From DASVTU01 sp036387415 (lineage in GTDB: Bacteria; Acidobacteriota; Blastocatellia; Pyrinomonadales; Pyrinomonadaceae), in assembly GCA_036387415.1 (NCBI GenBank), contig DASVTU010000003.1, positions 46,973 to 110,972 on the forward strand: 64,000 nucleotides of DNA, in the 5' to 3' direction. Below, piece by piece: positions 1 through 10,600 of the stretch. Made by a program: the position numbers and the translations under genes. Under the pieces are notes generated by a model, which saw only the letters and a program-made list of their open reading frames with translations, was not told the origin of the DNA and made no database searches. The stretch's first letter is position 1. Every line of letters starts with the position of its first letter.

Positions 1-722
1 GGCAGGCGGTGGTCGGCGGGCGGAACACGATTGAGGGCATCGACGTGAGAAGCGGCGAGCGCATCTGGCGTGCGCGCCACAACGCGCCGGGGCGCGGCAT
101 CCTACGCACTGTTACTGCTGTCGCAGCACGCGCCGCCGCGCTCTATTTTCGTTACGGCGGCGTCGCCACCGCAGCCTTCCGTGGCGCACAACTGGCGCGT
201 GCTGCGAGCGGTCTGCGTTCGGGCGTGCGCCTGCGTGCGGCGGCGATGCCCGCGTTGCAATCGCTCGCCACCGACGCGGCGCGCGACTACGTTTCTACGC
301 GCTTCACGCCTTTCGGCGTCGCCTCGCGTCTCGAATCGTCGACAGCGACAGCTACGTCCACCGTACGTCGCGCGCGACAAGTTGAATCGTTGAGGACGGG
401 GCGTGCGTTGCCGCGTCCTTCGGTGGATGTCGAGGAGCGTCTGCTCGACCGTCTCGACCCGGCGCGACAACTCGAACGGCTTTCGAGTTTTCTCCTGCGT
501 CGTCGCCGTCTCGCTGCGTTGCGCGGCGAGTGGATGTACTACTACACGGATTTGCCGGGCGATGGCAACGGCCTCGCGGGCGTCAACATCAACAACGGAC
601 AGACCGAACGCGCCATACGCCTAAGCGACCCGGACGAGCGTTTCTTCGTTGACGAAACAACCGGGCTGCTCCACACGGCGAAAGATAATCACTTGCTCGC
701 CTACGAGATTCGCAATCGCTAA
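1..722 (+). CDS. PQQ-type beta-propeller protein, C-terminal part (5' end outside window)
   Basis: The reading frame is already open at base 3, so this is the 3' part of a gene that begins upstream; the GTG at 9 is internal. The first residues (VVGGRNTIEGIDVRSGERIW) have the blade signature of PQQ/WD-like propellers, where a value is described and then 'IDxxSGExxW'. The last 60 residues (MYYYTDLP..., LAGVNINNGQ, LLHTAKDNHLLAYEI) look like another blade. Between them lie about 130 basic, Ala/Arg-rich residues containing LYFRYGG, unusual for a propeller and possibly a lineage-specific insertion. Substrate and location are unknown. It ends about 40 bp before the convergent metalloprotease gene. 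Confidence 0.6.
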   Translation, partial: QAVVGGRNTIEGIDVRSGERIWRARHNAPGRGILRTVTAVAARAAALYFRYGGVATAAFRGAQLARAASGLRSGVRLRAAAMPALQSLATDAARDYVSTRFTPFGVASRLESSTATATSTVRRARQVESLRTGRALPRPSVDVEERLLDRLDPARQLERLSSFLLRRRRLAALRGEWMYYYTDLPGDGNGLAGVNINNGQTERAIRLSDPDERFFVDETTGLLHTAKDNHLLAYEIRNR

Positions 723-759
723 ACAAAATTCGCTTCAAACATAACCGCTACTGCAATCG

Positions 760-3348
760 CTAACGCGCGCCGATGGGGTCGCCCTGCGGGCGCGGCAACG
801 GCGCGGTCTGTCGACGCGGCGCATCCGGTCGCACGAGGAAACGCTCGATGTCGTCGAGCGTCGCACGGCGGTGCGCGATGTCCATGCCGCTGCGGGGCGG
901 TGACGGCGCGTTGATGACGGTAATCAACGCGCGCAACGCGTCGGTAGCGACGGCGCGTACTTGCGGCGAGGCGTCGGCGTTGGCCGCCAAATCCATCAGC
1001 CTAGTCACGGTCAAACTCTGGACGGCTCGCGCGACGGCTGCTTGAAAAGGGTCTGACGAAACGGGCGTCTTCCATGTCTGCGCGACGAGCGCATCCGTGA
1101 CATGTTTGAAATCGGGATTCGCGGGTTGTCGTGCGTGAAACTCAATCAGACGCGCCGCGCGATGCGGTTCGAGTAGTTCGCTAATGGTGAGGTCGGCGGC
1201 GATGGCGGCGGCGGCGATGGGGTCGAACGTGGGGTCGGTGCGTTTGTTGAAAAGCTCTGCGGTACCGCCTTGATAGCCGAAGGCGGTCGGCGGAATCAGT
1301 GCGAGAATTCTTTGCGGTATAACGAGTTCTTCCGTCTTGATGGTGTCGAGGATTGCTTGGAGTGCGTGTCGCTGTCGTGTCGCCGGAACCACCTCTTGAA
1401 CGGAGGCGGGCGTCGCGGTGTCGGCGGCGGTCTTGACGGCGTAAGTGTAGTAGACGCCGCCGAGCGATTTGGCCGCCGCTTGCAGTTGATAACGATGGTG
1501 AAGATAGAGCGGCAGCAGCTTGGCTTCGAGCGACGAGAGCGGCGTGCCGCGCGCGATGTTACCGAGGCCGAACTGCGCGAGACCGATGCGACGCACTTCC
1601 ATTTCATGTCGCAGCATGGCAACGGGGTCGTCGCCGTTGTCCCATAGATTGGCGAGCGGATGTGCAGCTCCGGCAGGTCGCGCGTCCGCGTCGGAAATAA
1701 ACAACATGCCGGACGCCGTGCCTTGCTGCAAAATCTTTTCGAGTTCCGCGTCTTCATTCGCACCGGGCGCGAACTGCGCGTAAGCATAGCGGATAGCAAA
1801 CTTGTCATACGCGCCGATGCCGCGCGCGTAGGCGTTGGAGAGGTCGAGTTTGCCGTTTCTGATTTCAACCAACGGCGCGGGGTAATCCATGACGGACGCG
1901 CGCCCGTAAGTGCTGGCGGCGAAGTTGTGTGCGAGGCCGAGCGTGTGGCCGACTTCGTGCGCGGACAACTGGCGTATGCGCGCGAGCGACATCGCCGCCG
2001 CGTCGTTGGCAGCCTCCGCGCCGAAAAGATAATCGGCATCGTGCATCATGGCGAAGGCGCAGGAGGAGTGGTCGCCCAACGTCGCGGCGTGGCGGCGGTC
2101 GCTCGTCGTCATCGTGTGACGGTTGCGGGTCGTCGTCGCTTCGTTGCGTTCGTTGGAGGGGACGAGTCCGGTGCCGATGAGATAATCCTGTCGGGCACGC
2201 AACGAGTCGAGCGTAACGTTGCCTTTGATGACCTCTCCGGTGCGCGGGTCAACGATGCTCGAACCGTAAGCCCAGCCGCGCGTCGAGCGATGTACCCACG
2301 TAATCATGTTGTAGCGCACGTCCATCGGGTCGGCATCAGCGGGCAGCACTTTGACCTGAAAGGCGTTGCGAAATCCGGCGGCCTCGAACGCTTCGTTCCA
2401 CCACGACGCACCTTCAATCAAAGCATCGCGGATGGCGGGCGGCGCACCGTTGTCAACGTAATAAACGATGGGGCGCACAGGCTCGGAGATGGGCGCGTCG
2501 GGGTTTCGCTTCTCCAAACGATGACGCACAATCCAACGCTTCTCGATGGCTTCATTGATGGGCGCGGCGTAGTCGTAAAACTCGATGGCGAAGACGCCGA
2601 CGCGTGGGTCTAAACGTCTGGGTTGATAACGGCGGTCGGGCAGTTCGACGAAGGAGTGATGCTGGCGGACGGTGACGGCGCGTGGCAGAGGGACGGTATC
2701 GCGGACGAGCGCGCCGGGGTCTTCGTCGGAAGTGAAGGTGAGAGTGGTTTCGACTTCGGTGTTCTGCGGAAAATTTTTGGTCTTCTGTCGATAGAAGGCG
2801 CTCCGCGATTCGTCGAGATTGAAGCGCCCCTGATTGGTCTGGCGCAGACGGTCGGAGACGCCGTGCGCGTCGCGTATGAAAAAGGATGTGGCATCGACGA
2901 GCACTCGTTCGCCCTCCGTTGCTTCGACCTTGAAGCCCCAGATGACCGAACGCGCAAACGATTCTTCGACGGCGCGACGCTCCGCCGCGTTGTCGCTGAG
3001 CGCGCGGAAACGTTGGTTCGGTTCAATCAACAAGACCTTGTTGGCGATGCGCTCGAAGAAGGCGACGCGTGTGTCGCCGAGTTGTCCACGGTCGAGTCCA
3101 ATCGGGTTGGAGCCGACGCCCGTCGGCAGTGAAACCTGATAAAGCAACTCGTTATTGAAACGCGAGATTTCCATGTAGAGCTTGCCCTCTTCGGCGTTCC
3201 AGTAGAGCGGCAGAAAGCCGTCGAGTCGTTCGAGCGAGGCGGTGAAAGTCTTGATGCTTTTGTCTCGTTTGTCTTGCGCTGCCGCCGTTGCGTTTGCGGG
3301 AAGCAGGAGCAGAACGAGGAGCGTGAGAAGCAGTAGGGGTCGGGTCAT
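760..3348 (-). CDS. secreted zinc metalloprotease, DUF5117/DUF4953 type
   Basis: An 862-residue protein with a typical signal peptide (MTRPLLLLTLLVLLLLPANA). The catalytic zincin motif is visible as SAHEVGHTLGLAHNF, i.e. HExxHxxGxxH, followed by a met-turn-like ASVMDYPAP. Layout and length match the large secreted proteases with DUF5118/DUF5117 in the N-terminal half and DUF4953 around the zinc site. I chose the ATG at 3348 because AGAGGA lies at good distance before it and the signal peptide begins there; a longer frame to 3384 would put 12 extra residues before the signal peptide. Substrates of this family are not established. The next gene upstream encodes another secreted protease in the same orientation. 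Confidence 0.85.
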   Translation of the reverse strand: MTRPLLLLTLLVLLLLPANATAAAQDKRDKSIKTFTASLERLDGFLPLYWNAEEGKLYMEISRFNNELLYQVSLPTGVGSNPIGLDRGQLGDTRVAFFERIANKVLLIEPNQRFRALSDNAAERRAVEESFARSVIWGFKVEATEGERVLVDATSFFIRDAHGVSDRLRQTNQGRFNLDESRSAFYRQKTKNFPQNTEVETTLTFTSDEDPGALVRDTVPLPRAVTVRQHHSFVELPDRRYQPRRLDPRVGVFAIEFYDYAAPINEAIEKRWIVRHRLEKRNPDAPISEPVRPIVYYVDNGAPPAIRDALIEGASWWNEAFEAAGFRNAFQVKVLPADADPMDVRYNMITWVHRSTRGWAYGSSIVDPRTGEVIKGNVTLDSLRARQDYLIGTGLVPSNERNEATTTRNRHTMTTSDRRHAATLGDHSSCAFAMMHDADYLFGAEAANDAAAMSLARIRQLSAHEVGHTLGLAHNFAASTYGRASVMDYPAPLVEIRNGKLDLSNAYARGIGAYDKFAIRYAYAQFAPGANEDAELEKILQQGTASGMLFISDADARPAGAAHPLANLWDNGDDPVAMLRHEMEVRRIGLAQFGLGNIARGTPLSSLEAKLLPLYLHHRYQLQAAAKSLGGVYYTYAVKTAADTATPASVQEVVPATRQRHALQAILDTIKTEELVIPQRILALIPPTAFGYQGGTAELFNKRTDPTFDPIAAAAIAADLTISELLEPHRAARLIEFHARQPANPDFKHVTDALVAQTWKTPVSSDPFQAAVARAVQSLTVTRLMDLAANADASPQVRAVATDALRALITVINAPSPPRSGMDIAHRRATLDDIERFLVRPDAPRRQTAPLPRPQGDPIGAR

Positions 3349-3510
3349 GATGTCCTCTTGGGGCAGGGAATTAAGAGTGTCCAACTAATATTACGAGAGA
3401 CGCCGAAGATTGGTTTTTTGACCGCCGCACAGTGGAGCGTCGCGAGCGACGTGGACTGTATTGTGCTTGAAGCGGAGTTTTTCCGAAAGAGATTTTTTTG
3501 AAAACGACCG

Positions 3511-3550
3511 ACAAAAAAAGCGAGACGGCTTGAAACCGTCTCGCTTCCGA
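3511..3550 (-). terminator. Rho-independent terminator of the M4 protease gene
   Basis: A perfect 10-bp stem (AGCGAGACGG at 3519-3528, partner at 3536-3545, 7-nt loop). A run of seven A on the plus strand at 3513-3519 reads as a U tract on the minus transcript, directly downstream of the M4 protease stop. Confidence 0.85.
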
Positions 3551-3584
3551 ATTTTCGTAAATTGTTTTCGTCGCGCTTACTGGC

Positions 3585-5180
3585 TTAGACCACTCCGCAG
3601 AGCGACCATGCCTGTGCGACGGCGTTGTAATTGGCGCTGCCGGAACCATAGATGGCGGCGGCGGCGTTGAGCGTGGCGGTGCGCGCGCCACGGAAGTTGG
3701 TGCTCGAAGTCATGTAGGAGGTGAGCGCGCGATACCAGATGCGTGCGGCTGCGTCGGCTCCGATGCCAGTCATCGAACCGCCGCGATGGTGCGTGCCGCC
3801 GACGGCGAGCAGATAGAAGGCTTTGTTGGCGATGCCGGAATTGATGTGGACGCCGCCGCTATCGGCTGTGCCGGTGTAGCGTTCGCTGTAGTGGTCGGGG
3901 TCGTCGTCGGCGGTGTAGCCGCTGTTGCTGGCGGCGTGCGGGTTGTCCATGTAGCGGAGGGCATCTCCACCGACGCTGGGCGTGTAGCACTGCTCGCCAA
4001 TCTTCCATGTGTTGCTGGTCTGTCCCTGCACGGAGCGTTCGACCATCGCGCCGAACACGTCCGACATGGATTCATTGAGAGCGCCGGATTCGTTTGAATA
4101 GGTCAGACGAGCGGTGCGCTCGGTGACGCCGTGCGTCATTTCGTGGCCGCAGATGTCGAGCGTGACGAGCGGTGAGAAGGACGAGCCGTTGCCGTCGCCG
4201 TAGGTCATGTAGCTGCCGTTCCAGAAGGCGTTGTTGTAGTTGACGCCATAATGAACTTTGGAACTGATGAGACCCGTCACGCCGTCGGCGGAAGTGTAAT
4301 AGGCGGGGCCGCCAGCGCCGTCGATGCCGCGCCGACCGTGCACGTTGAGATAATAGTCATAAACTTTGGCCGCACCGTAGTGTGCATCGACGCCCGCACG
4401 TTGCGTGGTTGAATTCCAGATGTTGTCGGCGTCGGTGAAGCGATAGGTAGAAGACGTCGTGTTGCGATTATCGAAAGTACCGATTTTGCGGCTGATGTCT
4501 TCCATGTAATAGGTCGAGCCGTTGAAGTAAGTGTTGATGGTGACCGTGCCGCTGTAGAGCGACGAGCCGGAGGCGGTTTGGAGGTTGTTGTAGTTCCAGA
4601 CTTTGCTGCCGTTATGCGCGTCGATGAAATAGGCGGGCATGGCGGTGGCAGGCGTGCCGTCTTCGCGGCGCAACTGGACGCGGTAGGCCAAACGGTCGCG
4701 ACCTTTGTAACGCAGCACAAACAGTTCGGCTTCGGGCGCGGCGGTCAGGCAATCGGAGCAGCCGTAGGCGGCGACGGCGCGTGCGATGGCATCGTCCGCT
4801 GTGATGTTGGGAAGCGTGCTGACCGAAATGGATTTGGCGAAGTCGTCGGTGACGGCAGCGACGCTTTCGTCGGCGTTGAGATGCACGATGGCTTCGCCGC
4901 CGAAGACGGGCACGCCCTGATATGTTTGCTGGACGTGTGTGTGCAGCATGGCCGAGTCGTCTTCAAAGACGCGTTTGGTCTTGAGTTCGCTGACATCGTT
5001 GACGCCGAGGTCGCCGAGACGCTGCGCGAGCACTTCGCGGCTCTTGGCTTCAGCGCGGGCTAATTTGTCGGGGGCGCCGAGTGCGGATTTGGGGTTGTTG
5101 GCGGAAACTCCCTGGTTTGTGGTGGCGATGGCAAGCAGCAGAACCGCGATGGTCGCGGTCAGAAATAGAATCTTTTTCAT
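3585..5180 (-). CDS. M4 family (thermolysin-like) metalloprotease
   Basis: A 531-residue secreted endopeptidase. After the signal peptide (MKKILFLTATIAVLLLAIA) comes an FTP/PepSY-type propeptide (to about residue 200, ending near FIDAHNGSKVW), then the M4 catalytic domain. Zinc and catalytic residues are visible: GHEMTH (HExxH), NESMSDVFG (third ligand Glu), and the C-terminal active-site histidine in DSGGVHINSGIANKAF. The length fits a propeptide plus catalytic domain without extra C-terminal modules. The start at 5180 is supported by GAGGAG four bases upstream; the frame extends four codons further but without signal-peptide logic. It probably degrades extracellular protein for nutrition. 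Confidence 0.92.
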   Translation of the reverse strand: MKKILFLTATIAVLLLAIATTNQGVSANNPKSALGAPDKLARAEAKSREVLAQRLGDLGVNDVSELKTKRVFEDDSAMLHTHVQQTYQGVPVFGGEAIVHLNADESVAAVTDDFAKSISVSTLPNITADDAIARAVAAYGCSDCLTAAPEAELFVLRYKGRDRLAYRVQLRREDGTPATAMPAYFIDAHNGSKVWNYNNLQTASGSSLYSGTVTINTYFNGSTYYMEDISRKIGTFDNRNTTSSTYRFTDADNIWNSTTQRAGVDAHYGAAKVYDYYLNVHGRRGIDGAGGPAYYTSADGVTGLISSKVHYGVNYNNAFWNGSYMTYGDGNGSSFSPLVTLDICGHEMTHGVTERTARLTYSNESGALNESMSDVFGAMVERSVQGQTSNTWKIGEQCYTPSVGGDALRYMDNPHAASNSGYTADDDPDHYSERYTGTADSGGVHINSGIANKAFYLLAVGGTHHRGGSMTGIGADAAARIWYRALTSYMTSSTNFRGARTATLNAAAAIYGSGSANYNAVAQAWSLCGVV

Positions 5181-5929
5181 GTGTCTCCTCACGATTTTCT
5201 CCCGATTATTGTGGGTTTTGAGAGTAGTCAGGCGTGCTTGTGAGGACGCTCGACCGTCGAGGTTGTGAAACGAGAACAGGTTCTCAGGCGTGCAAAACGT
5301 CTAAATGTCGTGGGGCGGCACCTGAGTGTTCGCTACTTTTACGTCGGTGTGAGTCGCCGCGTTGGGAGGTCGCGCCAACCCGCTTGAAATCTGCGAGACT
5401 GTTAACTAAACCTTGCTTGCTGCATCACCGCCTGACGGCGCGTGCTTGCCGCGAAGCCACATCTTGAAGCAAGACGGGCAAAAATTGCGTTTCGATTGTA
5501 GGTTAAACTTTTTGAGAAAATTACAGAGCAAGTGGAGGCCACACAGTACACGCATAATCAGAAAAATGTCAACAGGATTTTAACCGGAGTTCACCTATTC
5601 GCGTTACGTTTGCGTTGCAATTCCGTTACGGACGTGGCGTGTTTCGGACGAGTCGTGGCAACACGTCGGGTCGTCTGCGGGATAAAAACTTGCTATTCAC
5701 TGACTTGACCATCGGGAAGCGCGGCTTGTAGAATCCGGCACCTTGAGGAAGTTGATTCGAGATAGTAAACAGGCTTCGCCGCCTTCCACGCCGCAAGGCT
5801 CGCCCGACTTCAACAGCTTACAATAGCCACAAACGCAAGCGGCCTTCGACTGCGAAGTTTGCACGCCGACGCTCCCAAACTCCCGACCGTTGTTCGAGAT
5901 ATATTTGCGTCTGTTCTAGGAGACATCAA
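5181..5929. other. long intergenic region between divergent genes
   Basis: About 750 bp separate the divergent M4 protease and Calx-beta genes. Short frames here (for example 5234-5467) have no recognisable protein and no ribosome site. The last 230 bp hold a plausible sigma70-like promoter for the plus-strand gene. I see no RNA gene or repeat. Confidence 0.5.
5705..5734 (+). promoter_or_regulatory. candidate sigma70-type promoter for the Calx-beta/DUF4214 gene
   Basis: TTGACC at 5705-5710 and TAGAAT at 5729-5734 with an 18-bp spacer, about 195 bp upstream of the start at 5930. Sequence match only. Confidence 0.4.
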
Positions 5930-7276
5930 ATGCTTCGCATGTCTGTGCCCGCATCAACACATGCCGCGCCTCTCTTGACCCGCTTCGTCGGGTTGGCCTG
6001 TCTTTTAATCTTATGCGTCGCCGCGCCGTGTCGCGCGGCAGCAGGCGTCGCAACGGGCGAGAGTTTACTCTTCAAACGAAGCAGCACGACCAACCCCGTC
6101 GTCGATGTGCACATCGACGACTCGCAGGGCACGGCGACGATTGCGGACCGGGATGCGTCTCTCGTTGTGCAGACGAGCAACGGGCTTTTCGACGTGAGCG
6201 AATCTGCGAGACGCATCACAGTAATCGTCAATCGTCCGAGCGGTGCGACGGGCACGTACAGCGTCTTTTATGAGACGGTGGGACAGAGCGCCTCCGACCG
6301 TTCCGACTTCTCGGCGGCCATCGGCACGGTACGCTTGGCTCCCGACGAGACGAGCAAGAGCTTCGATGTCTTCATCATCGACGACGTGTACGCGGAAGCA
6401 TCCGAAACTTTTACGGTCAACACGACGCATTTATCAGGCCCCGCTTCCGGCTTCACTTTCTCCATCAGTTTCACCATCATCGACAACGACGCTGCCAGCG
6501 GCCAAAGCCCCGTCAAGAACGGCAGCAGTTTCAGTGCCAGCTTCTTCGTCCGCCAACACTACCTCGACTTCTTCAACCGCGAACCCGACCTCGCTGGCCT
6601 CAACTTCTGGACGAATCAGACGCTCAACTGCGGCAACCCCGATTTGCAAGTGTGCCGCGAAAACGTCTCGGCGGCCTTCTTCGTCTCGACGGAGTTTCAG
6701 CAGACGGGCTATTTCGTCTACAAGATGTATCAAGCCGCATTCGACACAGGCGAGCAATTGCGTCTGCGAAAGTTTCTGCCCGACACGCAGGAGATAGGTC
6801 GCGGCATCATCGTCAATCAAGGCAACTGGCAAGAGCGTCTGGAAGCGAACAAACGCGCCTACGCAGACGAGTTTGTCTCTCGTCAGGAGTTTATCGCGCA
6901 GTATCCTTCGAGCATGTCTGCCGCGCAGTTCGTAGATAAACTCAACGCCAACACAGGCCATTCGCTCACGATAGAGGAGCGAGACAGCATGGTCTCTAGA
7001 TTGAGCGGCGGGGCGATTACACGCGCCGAGGCTTTGCGCGAAGTGGCGGAGAACGCGGCGTTTAGCCAGCGCGAATACAACCGCGCGTTTGTCTTGATGC
7101 AGTATTTCGGTTATCTGCGTCGTAACCCGAACGATGCGCCGGAGTTGAATCTCGATTACGCGGGTTATAACTTCTGGTTGACCAAACTGAACAACCACGG
7201 CGGCAACTACATCACGTCGCAGATGGTGCGCGCCTTCATCACTTCCGGCGAATACGAACAACGCTTCGGCCTCTAG
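5930..7276 (+). CDS. secreted Calx-beta / DUF4214 domain protein
   Basis: 448 residues with a signal peptide (hydrophobic core FVGLACLLILCVAAP). Residues about 35-185 look like a Calx-beta fold: repeated 'ESARRITVIVNRPSGATGTYSV', 'DRSDFSAAIGTVRLAPDETSKSF' and 'TIIDNDAA'. From about 200 to the end are two DUF4214-like helical segments, marked by HYLDFFNREPDLAGLNFW and later YFGYLRRNPND...YAGYNFW. This pairing is frequent in large secreted proteins of Acidobacteriota; the role of DUF4214 is not known, though S-layer or matrix association is suspected. The start is fixed by AGGAG seven bases before the ATG. Confidence 0.85.
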   Translation: MLRMSVPASTHAAPLLTRFVGLACLLILCVAAPCRAAAGVATGESLLFKRSSTTNPVVDVHIDDSQGTATIADRDASLVVQTSNGLFDVSESARRITVIVNRPSGATGTYSVFYETVGQSASDRSDFSAAIGTVRLAPDETSKSFDVFIIDDVYAEASETFTVNTTHLSGPASGFTFSISFTIIDNDAASGQSPVKNGSSFSASFFVRQHYLDFFNREPDLAGLNFWTNQTLNCGNPDLQVCRENVSAAFFVSTEFQQTGYFVYKMYQAAFDTGEQLRLRKFLPDTQEIGRGIIVNQGNWQERLEANKRAYADEFVSRQEFIAQYPSSMSAAQFVDKLNANTGHSLTIEERDSMVSRLSGGAITRAEALREVAENAAFSQREYNRAFVLMQYFGYLRRNPNDAPELNLDYAGYNFWLTKLNNHGGNYITSQMVRAFITSGEYEQRFGL

Positions 7277-7683
7277 TCGCCCGCGCAATGCGACGCGCCA
7301 TCAACCGCCGTTCGAGCGATACCAAAGGCGCGACCGCGCTTTCCAGTAACGCATAGTCGCACTTCGCCTTGCGGAAAGCGACGGCGCAAATGAATCTCGG
7401 CGGAAATCGTCGCCCAAATTACTCCAAAATTCCTCGCGGAACGGGGCCGTTTGACTTGACTATGGACGCAAGTGTGTATAGGATGCGTCCGTTTCTGAAG
7501 GGCTACTTGCCACGTTGCATCTCCGAGCATTGCTCTCGACGCAAAATCAAGAGAGTACCTCGTCGGTCGAAAAGTCCACAAACATTCTACTGTTCAGAGA
7601 CCCCAACAGGCCGCAAAACTGAAAGTCTCTGCACAGTCTGTCGCTTTAACCCTAACAATTCCAAAAAATGAGGAGGAAGTTTT
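7277..7683. other. intergenic leader of the HYR protein gene
   Basis: A 407-bp gap with no credible gene. It contains one promoter-like element (7456-7484), leaving a transcribed leader of roughly 190 nt before the strong ribosome site of the next gene. I see no recognisable riboswitch fold. Confidence 0.45.
7456..7484 (+). promoter_or_regulatory. candidate promoter of the HYR/PxKF gene
   Basis: TTGACT at 7456-7461 and TAGGAT at 7479-7484, spacer 17 bp. A second overlapping TTGACT begins at 7451. Sequence match only. Confidence 0.4.
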
Positions 7684-10600
7684 ATGAGTCCCCGCCCTGT
7701 CACTACCCCTCTCCCCCGTGTTGGGAAGATGAAAAAATTTCTATGTCGAATAAATCCGAACGTTAGGCAAACGCCGCGCACCTCACCCTCAAGGGGTCGC
7801 TTCGGCGCGTTGCTGGCGCTTTCGTTCATCGTCGTTGCTGCGGCTTTTTATACTGCTTCCTCAGCCTCAACAATTCATCTGCTTCCGCGCAACATCCTTT
7901 CGGTTTCCCCCTCATCCTCTGCGAATACCGATCATGCATTTAAAACTCACGTAAGTAATCGAACCGACCTATCTAACAAATTAACGAAACAACAGCACAT
8001 GAGCGGCCTCGCGTCGCTCGAACCCGTCTACGCCTTCTCGCCCGTCGCCGTGTTTCAGAGCGGCGAAGCGATTATCACGCTCGCTTCCAATTGCGCGACG
8101 CCGCAAGCCTCTTTCAATCTGGGGCAGACGGTCTGCGCCGAAGTTGTCGGCGCGCCGCAATCAATCTTCGGCTTTCGCCAGCGACGCGTTCAATGGATAA
8201 CTCCCGACGGTAAAGTCGCACTGCAAACCGACATTACCTCCGACCCCTACAGCGATTCATTCACGCTTCCAACCACCGGCCCACTCGCGCAGGTCGGCAT
8301 GTGGACGGTTAGAACCATCAACAACCGTTCGCAGGGTGTTGTCTCGGCGACCTTCGAGGTGCTTGACCCCGCCAATGCGAGCACGGATTTGTCGCTCACG
8401 ATGAACGGCCCCTCGCAGGTTGCTCCCGGCAGCAACATCGCCTACATCGTGACGGTCAACAACAACGGCCCCGACGCCGCGCAGAACGTCCTAGTCCTCA
8501 ACGACGTTCCCTTCGGCGCGGGCTTCGTCTCCGCGACGCAGACGCAAGGCGCGGCCTTCAACTGCGTCACTCCGGCAGTCGGCGAGAGCGGCACGATTAC
8601 ATGCACACGCTCATCGCTCGCCGCCAACACCGATGCTGCCTTCATCTTTACCTTTAGTGTGGATGCAGCGACGCCGGCCGGCACAAGCATCGCCAACATC
8701 TCACGCGTCACGACTGCCACGAACGAGTCGAACAAACGCAACAACCTCGCGCTCGACATCTCCTCCATCGACCCGCTTCCGGTCTGCAACATCTCCTGCC
8801 CGACAGACATCGTGGTCACCGCCCCGGCGGATTCCTGCGGCGTGAACGTCAGCTATCCCGACCCAACCACGTCGGGCGGCACATGCGGCACCATCACGCG
8901 CAGCCACGCGTCAGGCTCCTTCTTCCCCATCGGCACCACCACCGTGATTCTCTCCGGCGACTCCGGCGACCCCTGCACTTTCAACATCACCGTGCAAGGC
9001 ACTCTAGACCCGCCGACGATTAGCTGTCCGGCAAACATCACGGCGCCTGAAACCACTCCCGGTTCCGGCTTCGCGGCGATTAATGTCGGCACGGCGACGA
9101 CGACCAGCGATTGCGCGGGCACCACCGTGGAGGGCATTCGCAGCGACGGCCTCCGTTTGGATTCGCCATATCCCGTCGGCACGACCAACATCACTTGGAC
9201 GGCGACCGACCTCGCAGGCAACACTGTCTCATGTCAGCAAACCGTCACCATCACTGGCAGCGGCTCCGCCTGTCAACTCAGTTGTCCCTCGGACGTTAAC
9301 GTCAACACCGACGCCAACTCATGCGGCGCTATCGTCAACTATCCGGCACCCACGGGCGGCGACGAATGCGGCGCAATCACGGTCAGTAAGGCATCCGGCA
9401 CCTTCTTCCCCGTCGGCACGACGACCGTCAACGTCACGTCTGCGTCGGGGCAGAGTTGCAGCTTCAACGTCACGGTGGTCGATGCACAAGACCCTGTTAT
9501 TACTTGTCCGGCCAACATCACGACCAGCGTCGCTCCCAACCAGTGCACGGCGAACGTCAACGTCGTTGCGCCGACTGCGACCGACAACTGCGCTGTGAGC
9601 GTCGGCGGCGACCGTAGTGACGGCGAGGAGTTAATCGCACCCTATCCGGTCGGCACAACCGTCATCACATGGGCGGCCACAGATGCCTCCGGCAATGCCA
9701 CGACCTGTCAGCAAACCGTGACCGTCACAGACACGCCGACCATTAGCGCGCCGTCCGACATCACGGTCAATGCCGACAACAACTCATGCGCGGCCACCAA
9801 CGTTGCGCTTGGCAACGCGACTGCTGTGAGTAATTGTTCGGGCTTCAACGTCACCAACAATGCTCCCTCGTCGTTCCCCGTCGGCATGACGACTGTCATC
9901 TGGACGGTCACGGACGGCGGCGGTCAGACGGCGACAGACACGCAGACCGTCACCGTGGTCGATAACCAGAACCCGACCATCTCCGCTCCGCCGTCTCTCA
10001 CGGTCGGAACCGGAGCCAACGCCGTCTCCTGCTCGGCGTTCGTCGGTGATGCGACGCTCGGCAACGCCAACGCGAGCGACAACTGCGCGGTCACCGTGGC
10101 GCGCAGCGGCGTTCCTGCCGGAAACGTCTTCCCACTCGGAACGACCACCATCACCTACACGGCGACCGACGCGAGCGGTCACACGGCGACGGCCACACAG
10201 ACCGTCACCGTCGTTGACAACACCGCGCCCGTCCTCAGTTGTCCGTCAAACATCGTCGTCACGCTGCCGCTCAACACTCCGGCAACGAGCATGGCTGTCA
10301 ATTACCCTGCGGCGACGGTCAGCGACAACTGCGGCACACCCACGCTCGCCTACAGCAAACCTTCCGGCACCGTCTTCAACGTCGGCACAACCCCTGTCGT
10401 CGTCAACGCGACCGACGCGGCGGGCAACGCGAGTTCCTGCACGTTTACCGTGACGGTGCTCTACAACTTCACGGGCTTCTTCTCACCCATCAGCAATCTC
10501 CCCACGCTCAATATCGTGAACGCGGGGCGTGCGATTCCGGTGAAATGGAGTCTGAGCGGCAACAAGGGCATGAACATCTTCGCGGCGGGCTATCCCGCCT

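Noticed and set aside
3349..3384. Extended start of the DUF4953-type protease
   Set aside because: The ribosome site and signal peptide both point to the ATG at 3348.
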